Part shown: positions 5,420-12,032 of the stretch, piece by piece | How positions within the stretch are numbered: position 1 is the stretch's first letter | Layout of the letters: each line of letters begins with the position of its first letter | Assembly: GCA_023396555.1 (NCBI GenBank) | Contig: JAEWWC010000123.1 | Coordinates: forward strand, 1 to 12,353 | DNA length: 12,353 bases | DNA from: Bacillota bacterium | GTDB lineage: Bacteria; Bacillota; Clostridia; Christensenellales; SZUA-584 | Direction of reading: 5' to 3' | Translations under genes and position numbers: made by a program | The notes under the pieces: generated by a model | Seen by the model: only the letters and a program-made list of their open reading frames with translations | The model's database searches: none | What the model was told of the DNA's origin: nothing

Positions 5420-5448
5420 TTGACAAAACAAACATTTCAACGTACAAT
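5420..5448 (+). promoter_or_regulatory. Promoter of the nucleoside transporter operon
   Basis: A perfect TTGACA (5420-5425), a 17-bp spacer and TACAAT (5443-5448), one base off consensus. The predicted start near 5455 leaves a leader of about 235 nt before the first gene. Confidence 0.75.
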
Positions 5449-5454
5449 TAAAAA

Positions 5455-5690
5455 AAAATTTGAAAACGGAATACAATAATCTCCCAAGGGAATGCGCATA
5501 CATTTTCGCACTGGAGAAAACTCAAGGTATTGATGAACAGAAAAGGAAAACGCCGTCGTTCAAAGAGGAACGTAACGGATAGCGTAAGTTTTGCCTTTTT
5601 TTGTTTGAGATTTTTCGGTTAGACCGCATGCAGCCAGAGGCTGCTTCTCAATAAAGGCTTCTGTTATAGAAGGAGGTAAGCTGATAGCTT
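5455..5690 (+). promoter_or_regulatory. Long structured 5' leader, possible unassigned riboswitch or attenuator
   Basis: The leader contains an upstream stem CTCC/GGAG (5482-5485 with 5513-5516) enclosing TGCG/CGCA, then a linker (about 5517-5543), an intrinsic terminator (5544-5602), a GCAGCC-aga-GGCTGC hairpin (5630-5644) and the AGGAGGT ribosome binding site (5671-5677). A terminator placed between a strong promoter and the first gene points to conditional readthrough. I checked by eye for purine, PRPP/guanidine (ykkC), cyclic di-GMP, THF, glycine and preQ1 consensus elements and found none. Ligand or effector unknown. Confidence 0.45.
5544..5602 (+). terminator. Leader terminator ahead of the transporter genes
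   Basis: A long imperfect hairpin is built from nested pairings: AGG/CCT (5544-5546 with 5594-5596), AAAAC/GTTTT (5547-5551 with 5588-5592), CCGT/ACGG (5553-5556 with 5575-5578) and GTTC/GAAC (5558-5561 with 5568-5571), loop AAAGAG. Seven T residues follow (5596-5602). It would stop transcription about 150 nt after initiation unless disrupted. Confidence 0.65.
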
Positions 5691-5691
5691 A
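5671..5691 (+). promoter_or_regulatory. Ribosome binding site with hairpin spacer before the ATPase gene
   Basis: AGGAGGT (5671-5677) is 13 nt from the ATG, longer than usual. TAAGCT-GAT-AGCTTA (5677-5691) fills the gap and can fold into a 6-bp hairpin reaching the A of the ATG, which would bring the two elements together or hide the start. In-frame stops at 5682 and 5685 exclude any earlier start. Confidence 0.5.
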
Positions 5692-7211
5692 TGGAAGAAA
5701 TTCTGCGGATGGAGCACATCACAAAGCAATTTGGAGATATGTTTGCCAACAGGGACATCAATTTCGATGTTCGCCGCGGCGAAGTTCATACCCTTCTGGG
5801 TGAAAACGGCGCCGGAAAAAGCACATTGATGAACGTATTGTTCGGTCTGTATCAGCCGACAGCGGGCAGCATCTATTTTAACGGAAACAAAGTTAAGATT
5901 GATTCCCCCGCGCAGGCCGTCAAGCTGGGCATTGGCATGGTGCATCAGCATTTCATGCTGGTTGAGGCGATGACGGTCTTTGAAAACATCATACTGGGTG
6001 ACAAAAACACCAAAGGTGTTTTCATTAAAGCGGATGTGCGCAAAAAGGAGATCATGGAGCTGGCCGACCGGTACGGTTTGGATGTGGAGCTGGACAAGCA
6101 GATATCCGACATATCCGTGGGCGCGCAGCAGCGCATCGAGATCATCAAGGCGCTTTACCGCGGCGCGGAGCTGCTCGTACTGGACGAACCGACCGCCGCT
6201 CTGACCGATATCGAGGTCGAAGGGCTTTTCGATGTGATCCAAAAGCTCAAAGACGAGAACAAGAGCATCATTTTCATCAGCCACAAGATGCGCGAAGTAT
6301 TGCGTATTTCCGACCGCATCACGGTGCTTCGGGCCGGGCAGACGGTATCGACGCTGAACTGCTGTGACACCTGCGGCGAGGAATGCGCCAGCCTGATGAT
6401 CGGCCGGGAGCTTCTCCCCCCTCATTATGCCAAGATCACAGAGCCGGGCGAAAGTGTCACCGAGCTGAAAGAAGTCGGCTTCAACGCCAGCTCCAAGCAC
6501 AATGGCATCAACAACATTTCGCTGCGCATCAGCCACGGTGAGATACTGGGCGTCGCGGGCGTTGACGGAAACGGACAGAGCCAGCTGGCTCAGATTATAA
6601 CCGGCGTGCTCTCGCCTGACTCAGGCACAGTCAACCTGAAGGGCTCCAGCGTGGCGGTATTCGCTCCGCAGGGCTTCATCGACAACAAGGTGGCCCATAT
6701 ACCCGAAGACCGCAACAAGATGGGCCTTATCCCCAACATGTCCGTTCAGGACAACCTCGTGCTCAAATCCACACTGTCCCCGCAGTTCTCATCGGGCAAA
6801 GGCGCTTATCTGAAAAAGAAAGCCATGCGCGATTACTCGCTTGAGATGCAGGGCAAATACGACATCCGGTGTGAGTCGGTGGAACAGGAAGTGCGCAACC
6901 TCTCGGGCGGCAATCAGCAAAAGGTTATTCTGGCCCGGGAACTGGAAGCATCGCCCGACCTACTGGTGGCGGTTCACCCCACCCGCGGTCTGGATATAGG
7001 CGCGACACGATTTATACACGACTCCATGATCGAGGCCCGCGACAGGGGCTGCGGCATACTGCTCATCTCCGCCGACTTCGACGAAGTGCTGGAAATGTCG
7101 GACCGGATCATCGTGATGTTTGAGGGCCGGATCATGGGTGAGTTTTCAGGAGTAAACCCGCCTATTCAGGAAATCAGCCTGGCCATGGGCGGCAAGGAGG
7201 CGGACAAATGA
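5691..7211 (+). CDS. Nucleoside-type ABC importer, dual ATP-binding subunit
   Basis: This 506-residue protein carries two fused ATPase domains and powers import through the two permeases that follow; it corresponds to the NupO/YufO subunit of Bacillus guanosine-type transporters (RbsA-like architecture). Domain 1 (about 5-240) has Walker A GENGAGKST (37-45), signature ISVGAQQ (141-147), Walker B LLVLDEPTAAL (161-171) and the SHK switch (197-199). Domain 2 (about 256-500) has the degenerate P-loop GVAGVDGNGQ (287-296) normal for this family, LSGGNQQ (404-410) and LLVAVHPTRGLDIGA (424-438). Typically one site is catalytic and the other degenerate. An unusual cysteine-rich stretch, CCDTCGEEC (224-232), lies at the end of domain 1, where relatives usually have none. 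The gene overlaps the next by ATGA. Confidence 0.94.
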   Translation: MEEILRMEHITKQFGDMFANRDINFDVRRGEVHTLLGENGAGKSTLMNVLFGLYQPTAGSIYFNGNKVKIDSPAQAVKLGIGMVHQHFMLVEAMTVFENIILGDKNTKGVFIKADVRKKEIMELADRYGLDVELDKQISDISVGAQQRIEIIKALYRGAELLVLDEPTAALTDIEVEGLFDVIQKLKDENKSIIFISHKMREVLRISDRITVLRAGQTVSTLNCCDTCGEECASLMIGRELLPPHYAKITEPGESVTELKEVGFNASSKHNGINNISLRISHGEILGVAGVDGNGQSQLAQIITGVLSPDSGTVNLKGSSVAVFAPQGFIDNKVAHIPEDRNKMGLIPNMSVQDNLVLKSTLSPQFSSGKGAYLKKKAMRDYSLEMQGKYDIRCESVEQEVRNLSGGNQQKVILARELEASPDLLVAVHPTRGLDIGATRFIHDSMIEARDRGCGILLISADFDEVLEMSDRIIVMFEGRIMGEFSGVNPPIQEISLAMGGKEADK

Positions 7212-8272
7212 AATTGAAAACCGGAATGTTAAGCGTGGTGGTTCCCATCGTTTCCGTGCTGGTGGCGTTCGGCATCGGCTGTATCATCATCGCGTCGCTG
7301 GGCAAATCACCCTTTCAGTCCATCCAGTTCTTGTTGATGGGGGCCTTTGGCAGCCCTTCCAACATCGCTACGACGCTGGTTAAGGCCACTCCCCTCATCT
7401 TCACCGGCCTGTGCGCCTGTTTCGCCTATCGCTGCGGCGTGTTCAATCTGGGCGGCGAGGGGCAGTTCATCATCGGAGCCTGCGTGGCCGTCTGGGTGGG
7501 CGTCACCTGGGGCATCACCGGCATACCCGGCACCCTGCTGTGTATCTTTCTCGGCACTATTGCCGGCGGCATTTGGGGCATGCTGCCCGGCATATTGAAA
7601 ATAGCGCGCGGATTGAATGAAATCATTGTATCCATTATGCTCAACTATGTCGCGACGCTGTTTATGGGGCTCATGTATACGAGCCTGTTGCGTGAAGGCA
7701 GCGTCCCCCAGACGCCTGCCGTCCCCGATACCACGCAGCTTAGCCGCATATTCCCGGATATCCGCATCACATGGGGCATCGTGATCGCCATTGTAGCAGC
7801 CTTGGTCATCCATTACTTTCTGTTCAACACCTCGAACGGCTTCCGCCTTCGTGCCGTGGGCCTCAATAGTACGGCGGCGCGTTTTAACGGCTTTGCCGTG
7901 AACCGGTACGTATTGCTCAGCTTCATCGTATCGGGCGCTATCGCTGGCCTTGGCGGCAGCGTGGAGCTGCTTGGCACCCAGTATCGGCTGATGAGCGGCT
8001 TTGGCTTGGGCTTCGGTTTTGACGGCGTTGCCATCGCGCTGATCGCACAGCTCAACCCCATAGCCACCGTATTCGTCGCTTACTTCTTCGCGGTGCTGCG
8101 CACCGGCGCAACCACCATGCAGGTGGGCAGCGGCGTCCCCACTTCGGTCATCGACATCATTCAGGCAATGGTTATCGTGTTCGCCGTAGCCGGTTTTGCC
8201 ATCGTACATTTACCGCAAATCAAGCAGTTTTTCAAAACGAGGACTGCCCGCAGAAAAAAGGAGGCGGCATAA
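7208..8272 (+). CDS. Nucleoside-type ABC importer permease 1 (NupP/YufP-like)
   Basis: This 354-residue inner-membrane protein is the first permease of the importer, family BPD_transp_2. An N-terminal membrane helix (about 8-30) is followed by further hydrophobic segments, roughly eight to nine in all. The family motifs FNLGGEGQFIIGA (79-91) and LNEIIVSIMLNYVA (136-149) are intact, and the tail RTARRKKEAA is strongly basic, suggesting a cytoplasmic C-terminus. The start overlaps the ATPase stop (ATGA) and an AAGGAGG ribosome binding site lies in the end of the ATPase gene, so the two are coupled. It should pair with the second permease to form the channel. Confidence 0.93.
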   Translation: MKLKTGMLSVVVPIVSVLVAFGIGCIIIASLGKSPFQSIQFLLMGAFGSPSNIATTLVKATPLIFTGLCACFAYRCGVFNLGGEGQFIIGACVAVWVGVTWGITGIPGTLLCIFLGTIAGGIWGMLPGILKIARGLNEIIVSIMLNYVATLFMGLMYTSLLREGSVPQTPAVPDTTQLSRIFPDIRITWGIVIAIVAALVIHYFLFNTSNGFRLRAVGLNSTAARFNGFAVNRYVLLSFIVSGAIAGLGGSVELLGTQYRLMSGFGLGFGFDGVAIALIAQLNPIATVFVAYFFAVLRTGATTMQVGSGVPTSVIDIIQAMVIVFAVAGFAIVHLPQIKQFFKTRTARRKKEAA

Positions 8273-9196
8273 ATGGAATTTGCTTCGGAGATGCTTCTTT
8301 CCACAGTCCGCATGGCAACCCCGATACTGTTAGTTGCCCTGGCTGAGCTGTATTCTGAACGCGCAGGGCTTGTCAACATCGGCCTCGACGGCATCATGAC
8401 GTTCGGCGCACTGTCAGGCTTCATGATAAGTTATTTGACCGGCAACCCGTACCTTGGCATTATGGCCGGGGCAATCGGCGGCATATTGGTCAACATGATA
8501 TATGCGTTCTGCACCATCACGCTCCGCGCGCAGCAGATCGTATACGGCATGGCCATCAACATATTCGCCCCCGCCGTCGCGGCTTTCATCTACCGCGTCT
8601 ATTTCGGCGTCAGCTCCACGCTGGCGCAGGGCACGCTGATGTCCACGGTAGCCATCCCCTATCTGAAGGATATCCCCTTCATCGGGAACCTGCTGTTCAA
8701 CCAGACCCCGATGGTGTATCTCGCTTACCTGATGGTCGTGTTCACCGCCGTGTTCTTCAACAAGACCAAAGCGGGCCTAAATTACAAAGCCGTTGGCGAG
8801 TTCCCCAAAGCAGCGGAAACGCTGGGCATCAGCGTCATCAAACAGAAGTATATCGCCGCCATCATCTGCGGTATGATGGCCGGTATCGGCGGTGCATATC
8901 TCACCACTTGCTACGTCAACACATACTCCGACGGCGTGGTGGCCGGCCGCGGCTTCATCGCCCTGTCCGCCGTTATTTTCGGGCGCTGGACTTCCGGCGG
9001 CGTATTGCTGGCCTGCCTGCTGTTTGGCTTCTTCGACGCGCTGCAGCTGCGTCTGCAGGTTATGAGTTCGGATACGCCGTATCAGCTGTTCCAGATGATA
9101 CCCTACCTTTGCACACTGATTGCGCTGTATGTGTTCGGCAGCCGCAAAGCCGGTCCCAAAGCCAGTGGAAAGCCGTATTTCAGGGAAGAAAGATAA
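8273..9196 (+). CDS. Nucleoside-type ABC importer permease 2 (NupQ/YufQ-like)
   Basis: This 307-residue membrane protein starts on the base following the stop of permease 1, with AAGGAGG about 10 nt upstream, so it belongs to the same operon. The diagnostic motif RAGLVNIGLDGIMTFGA (30-46) is the second-permease version of the family (relatives read NIGLEGMM). Long hydrophobic stretches at about 49-75, 84-107, 140-160, 192-213 and 230-260 indicate a polytopic protein. Together with permease 1 it forms the heterodimeric translocation pathway for a nucleoside-like substrate; the exact substrate cannot be read from the sequence. Confidence 0.92.
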   Translation: MEFASEMLLSTVRMATPILLVALAELYSERAGLVNIGLDGIMTFGALSGFMISYLTGNPYLGIMAGAIGGILVNMIYAFCTITLRAQQIVYGMAINIFAPAVAAFIYRVYFGVSSTLAQGTLMSTVAIPYLKDIPFIGNLLFNQTPMVYLAYLMVVFTAVFFNKTKAGLNYKAVGEFPKAAETLGISVIKQKYIAAIICGMMAGIGGAYLTTCYVNTYSDGVVAGRGFIALSAVIFGRWTSGGVLLACLLFGFFDALQLRLQVMSSDTPYQLFQMIPYLCTLIALYVFGSRKAGPKASGKPYFREER

Positions 9197-9284
9197 CGGC
9201 AATGATTTGCGCGGCCTGATAAAAAGATCATAATATACCCATTGGGTTTTATGATAAATTTATACTACAATAGGAGGAAACACA
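9197..9284 (+). promoter_or_regulatory. 88-bp gap before the binding-protein gene
   Basis: This is the only real gap in the transporter operon. It holds a TATACT (9261-9266) without a well-spaced -35 box, a weak TGAT/ATCA pairing near 9218-9231, and AGGAGG (9272-9277) 7 nt before the ATG. An internal promoter to raise expression of the binding protein is plausible but not demonstrated; no terminator is present. Confidence 0.25.
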
Positions 9285-10343
9285 ATGAAAAGAGTATTGG
9301 CATTAATCCTGGCTCTTGTTATGGCGCTGGCACTGACTGCCTGCGGCACCCCCGCTCCGGCAGCAACTGAGTCCGCTGCTCCCGAAGCCACGGACGCTGC
9401 TGCCCAGGCTCCCGCTGACGAAAGCACCGCACCGGCTGAAGGCAAGACCTACAAGGTCGCCATGGTCTGTGACTCCAGCATTTCTGACGGTGGCTGGGGC
9501 GCTGCCTGCTACAACGCGATGGTTAAAGCGGCTGAGGATCTGGGCTGGGAATCCGCTTACACGGACAGCATCGACGTGGCCGACTATGTCAGCTCCATCG
9601 AAAGCTACTGCCAGCTGGGTTACGACATGATCTTCCTGCCGGGCAACCAGTACAGCGATGCCACCAAGCAGGTTGCGGCTGATTATCCGGACATCGCTTT
9701 TGCGGTGCTGAACGGCGCAGAATCTCTGCCTACCGACAACATCATGAGCATGCTGCCCAACGCCCAGGAAATCGGCTGGATCGCCGGTTCGCTGGCGGGC
9801 CTCATGTCCAAGAGCGCCGTGCTGGGCTTCATCGGCGGCATGGAACTCGACACCACGAAGACCAAACTGGCTTCCTATGAAGAAGCGGCCAAGTTCGTCA
9901 ACCCCGACATCAAAGTGCTCTCCGCCTATGCCGGTTCTTTCAACGATACGGCCAAGGGTATGGAGCTTGCCAACTCTATGATCAGCGAAAAGGCTGACGT
10001 GTTCTTCGGCGATGCGTCCGCGGTGGACTCCGGCGCCCGTCAGGCGATCGACGCGGCTAACGGCAGCGGCGAAATCGGCATCTACGATATCGGCCAGCCC
10101 GCTGACCTGCTGGGACAGAACCCCTGCGTGATCTCCAGCGTCGTGACCGACAACGCCGGCATGCTCAAGATCTGCATGCAGGCTGTGGCGGACGGCTCCT
10201 TTGGCAACGAGGTTGTTTACGGTTCGCTTGGAAACGGCTGCCTGAGCGTCGGCCAGATCAACTCTGAGCTGGTTTCCCAGGAAGTTCAGGACAAGTTCGC
10301 GGAATATGTCGAGCAGATGAAGGCCGGCAGCTTCCTGAAGTAA
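9285..10343 (+). CDS. bmpA: BMP-family nucleoside-binding lipoprotein
   Basis: This 352-residue extracytoplasmic receptor delivers substrate to the importer. The signal peptide (MKR, then a hydrophobic core) ends in the lipobox LTAC with Cys20 as lipidation site; a flexible Ala/Pro/Glu-rich linker follows to about residue 53. The mature Bmp domain (55-352) shows SDGGWGAACYNAM (67-79), the IFLPGNQYSDA loop, EIGWIAGSLAGLMSK and the GFIGGM strand. Relatives bind purine nucleosides; the substrate here is inferred from family and neighbours. Several pocket positions differ from classical members (SDGGW where many have DKSFNQ), so specificity may differ. It is the last gene of the set, whereas binding proteins are often first, and it has the strongest ribosome binding site (AGGAGG) of the operon. 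Confidence 0.93.
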   Translation: MKRVLALILALVMALALTACGTPAPAATESAAPEATDAAAQAPADESTAPAEGKTYKVAMVCDSSISDGGWGAACYNAMVKAAEDLGWESAYTDSIDVADYVSSIESYCQLGYDMIFLPGNQYSDATKQVAADYPDIAFAVLNGAESLPTDNIMSMLPNAQEIGWIAGSLAGLMSKSAVLGFIGGMELDTTKTKLASYEEAAKFVNPDIKVLSAYAGSFNDTAKGMELANSMISEKADVFFGDASAVDSGARQAIDAANGSGEIGIYDIGQPADLLGQNPCVISSVVTDNAGMLKICMQAVADGSFGNEVVYGSLGNGCLSVGQINSELVSQEVQDKFAEYVEQMKAGSFLK

Positions 10344-10356
10344 TCTAAAGACCAAC

Positions 10357-10398
10357 AAAAGAGAGCTGGCCGCGGCAACGCAGTCAGCTCTCTTTTAA
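10357..10398. terminator. Bidirectional terminator between convergent genes
   Basis: A perfect 12-bp stem AAAAGAGAGCTG (10357-10368) with CAGCTCTCTTTT (10385-10396) closes a 16-nt loop. The T run on one strand and the A run on the other let it end both the transporter operon and the leftward SGNH hydrolase unit. Confidence 0.85.
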
Positions 10399-10418
10399 TT
10401 TATTATTTGGTGGTCCGT

Positions 10419-11060
10419 TCAGACGAGTATCTGCCGAACCGCTTCAGCAGCCGCCGATGCCAGCGCCAGATGATCCTCCGGCTCCATATGAATACCGTCC
10501 CTCATGCTGGGCTTCGCATACTGCGCCGCATCCATGAAGGCGCACCCATACTGCTGCGCGACCTTCCTGTATATTTCGGCCAACGCCTGCGCTTTTTTTT
10601 CAGATGCTTCATCAAAATATTCCTGCATCTGATCATTGAGGCCTTTTGCAGAGATATGGATCGGTGAAACTACCAGTATTTTGGGTGGCTGGCCGCCGTG
10701 TCCGTATTTCGCCCGCCCAGCTTCTTCAACGACCGACTCCAGCCCTTTGCCGATCATGTAAGGCGTCAGATGCAGAAAGCTTTTGGTATCGTTGGTGCCC
10801 AGCATCATGACAAACAAATCAACGGGGCTGTGCGTCATTAAACAGACCTCCAGCGATTTTCGCCCGTTCCGATATGGCTCGATCGGGTCGTCAAACGCCG
10901 TCGTTCTCCCGTTTAAGCCCTCCTCCACCACGTAGTATCCATCGCCCAGTATGCCTGCCATCCGGCGCGCCCATCTGGTATTCCCGTCATACCTGTCGCC
11001 GTCCTTTGGACCATAGCCCCATGTGTTCGAATCTCCGTAGCACAGTATCGTCTTCTCCAT
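10419..11060 (-). CDS. SGNH/GDSL-family esterase
   Basis: This 213-residue serine hydrolase probably removes acyl groups from a small ester or a carbohydrate. All SGNH blocks are present: CYGDSNTWG (7-15) with nucleophile Ser11, GLNGRT (48-53), LGTND (87-91) with the oxyanion Asn90, and DGIHME (188-193) with Asp188 and His191 of the triad. No signal peptide is seen, so it is likely cytoplasmic. I chose the ATG at 11060-11058, which has AAAGGG 7 nt upstream; a TTG two codons earlier (11066) also opens the frame but is less likely. The closest type by motif spacing is the arylesterase-like group, though substrate cannot be read. It lies 76 bp downstream of the SDR gene on the same strand and may be its operon partner. 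Confidence 0.9.
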   Translation of the reverse strand: MEKTILCYGDSNTWGYGPKDGDRYDGNTRWARRMAGILGDGYYVVEEGLNGRTTAFDDPIEPYRNGRKSLEVCLMTHSPVDLFVMMLGTNDTKSFLHLTPYMIGKGLESVVEEAGRAKYGHGGQPPKILVVSPIHISAKGLNDQMQEYFDEASEKKAQALAEIYRKVAQQYGCAFMDAAQYAKPSMRDGIHMEPEDHLALASAAAEAVRQILV

Positions 11061-11136
11061 AGCCAAACCCTTTCTTCAGAAGTAGTGCTTTGCAGCTTCT
11101 GAGCTGACGCATACAATCTGCGCACACCGGGCTGCG

Positions 11137-11907
11137 TCAATCCATCTGCTGGCCGCCGGTCACGTTGATGGCCTGCCCTGTCATGTAGCTGGCCTCCTCG
11201 CTGGCCAGAAACACCATCAGGTTCGCCACGTCGTCGTAGGTGCAGCCGCGCTTGAGCGGCACCTGATCGACGTATTTCTGCCGCACCTGTTCTTCGGTGA
11301 TGCCCTGATTTTTGGCGTACTGCTTGAACAGGCTGTTCACCCACAGCGGCGAATCCAGCAGGTTTCCAGGGCAGATCGCGTTCACGCGCACTTTGAACTC
11401 AGCCAACTCCAGCGCGAGGCTCTGCACCAAACCGATGCCGCCGAACTTGGACGCCGCATACGCCGAGTTTTTGTACGAGCCCTTCTTGCCGGACTTGGAA
11501 TTGATCTGAACGATCACGCCCTGGTTCTGTTTCAAATACGGCACCGCCGCTTTACAGATGTTGTAACCCCCGCACAGGTTGACGTCGATCACCTTTTTCC
11601 ACTTCTCGGAGTCGAACTCCTCTATCGCGCCGGATATAAGTATCGCCGCGTTGGAAACCAGCAGGTCGATACCGCCCATCACCTGGACCGCGCTCTTAAT
11701 GAATGCATCGCACGACGCATAATCCGTCACGTCCAGAGCAAACGCCGCACCGCCTTCCAGCATATCCGCCGTCTGCTTTGCGCCTTCCAGGCTCACGTCC
11801 CCGATAACGACGCGCGCGCCCTCGGCAGCCAGCCGCAGCGCCAACGCCTGTCCCAGCCCCTGCGCCGCTCCTGTAATCACCGCTCTCTTGCCAATCAGTC
11901 TCTGCAT
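11137..11907 (-). CDS. srlD: Sorbitol-6-phosphate 2-dehydrogenase-like short-chain dehydrogenase
   Basis: This 256-residue NAD(P)-dependent oxidoreductase has a Rossmann glycine motif TGAAQGLG (12-19), Asp37 at the end of strand two (favouring NAD), SNAA (85-88) and the catalytic set Asn110, Ser137, Tyr150, Lys154. Long stretches closely follow the E. coli SrlD pattern as I recall it: VQINSKSGKKGSYKNSAYA (133-151), KFGGIGLVQSLALELAE (154-170), NLLDSP (182-187), DQVPLKRGCTYDDV (214-227) and TGQAINVTGGQ (243-253). SrlD oxidises D-sorbitol 6-phosphate to fructose 6-phosphate. No PTS or other sugar-alcohol gene is visible nearby, so the real substrate could be another phosphorylated or free polyol. 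The start ATG has only a weak, distant AAGGGA as ribosome binding site. Confidence 0.82.
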   Translation of the reverse strand: MQRLIGKRAVITGAAQGLGQALALRLAAEGARVVIGDVSLEGAKQTADMLEGGAAFALDVTDYASCDAFIKSAVQVMGGIDLLVSNAAILISGAIEEFDSEKWKKVIDVNLCGGYNICKAAVPYLKQNQGVIVQINSKSGKKGSYKNSAYAASKFGGIGLVQSLALELAEFKVRVNAICPGNLLDSPLWVNSLFKQYAKNQGITEEQVRQKYVDQVPLKRGCTYDDVANLMVFLASEEASYMTGQAINVTGGQQMD

Positions 11908-12032
11908 TTACTAAACCGTCCCTTATGTGTTATTGCGCTCCGCCCGGGCATCAGTTAAAACACGCCCAAAGCGTAATTATCCGCTCAGAAAGATTGTAAT
12001 GCATCCGGGCGCTCATGTACAGCCATTATTGA
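11908..12032. other. Short gap between GDPD and SDR genes
   Basis: This stretch holds no clear terminator and no well-spaced promoter that I can support. Co-transcription of the phosphodiesterase, SDR and SGNH genes is therefore possible. Confidence 0.3.

Noticed and set aside
5370..5420. Purine riboswitch suggested by TATGGGTATGGATAC near the nucleoside transporter
   Set aside because: It lies upstream of the consensus promoter, and lacks the second conserved loop and the TTTCTACC-type core of the purine aptamer.
5664..6536. 290-residue minus-strand frame opposite the ATPase
   Set aside because: It overlaps a gene with all ABC motifs, shows no domain and includes the leader of the operon.
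7307..8209. 300-residue minus-strand frame opposite permease 1
   Set aside because: Low-complexity His/Asp/Gly-rich translation typical of the reverse of a membrane protein gene; no motif.
9303..10358. 351-residue open frame on the minus strand opposite bmpA
   Set aside because: It is the complementary-frame shadow of a gene with strongly biased codon use; the BMP protein on the plus strand has a signal peptide, lipobox and ribosome binding site.
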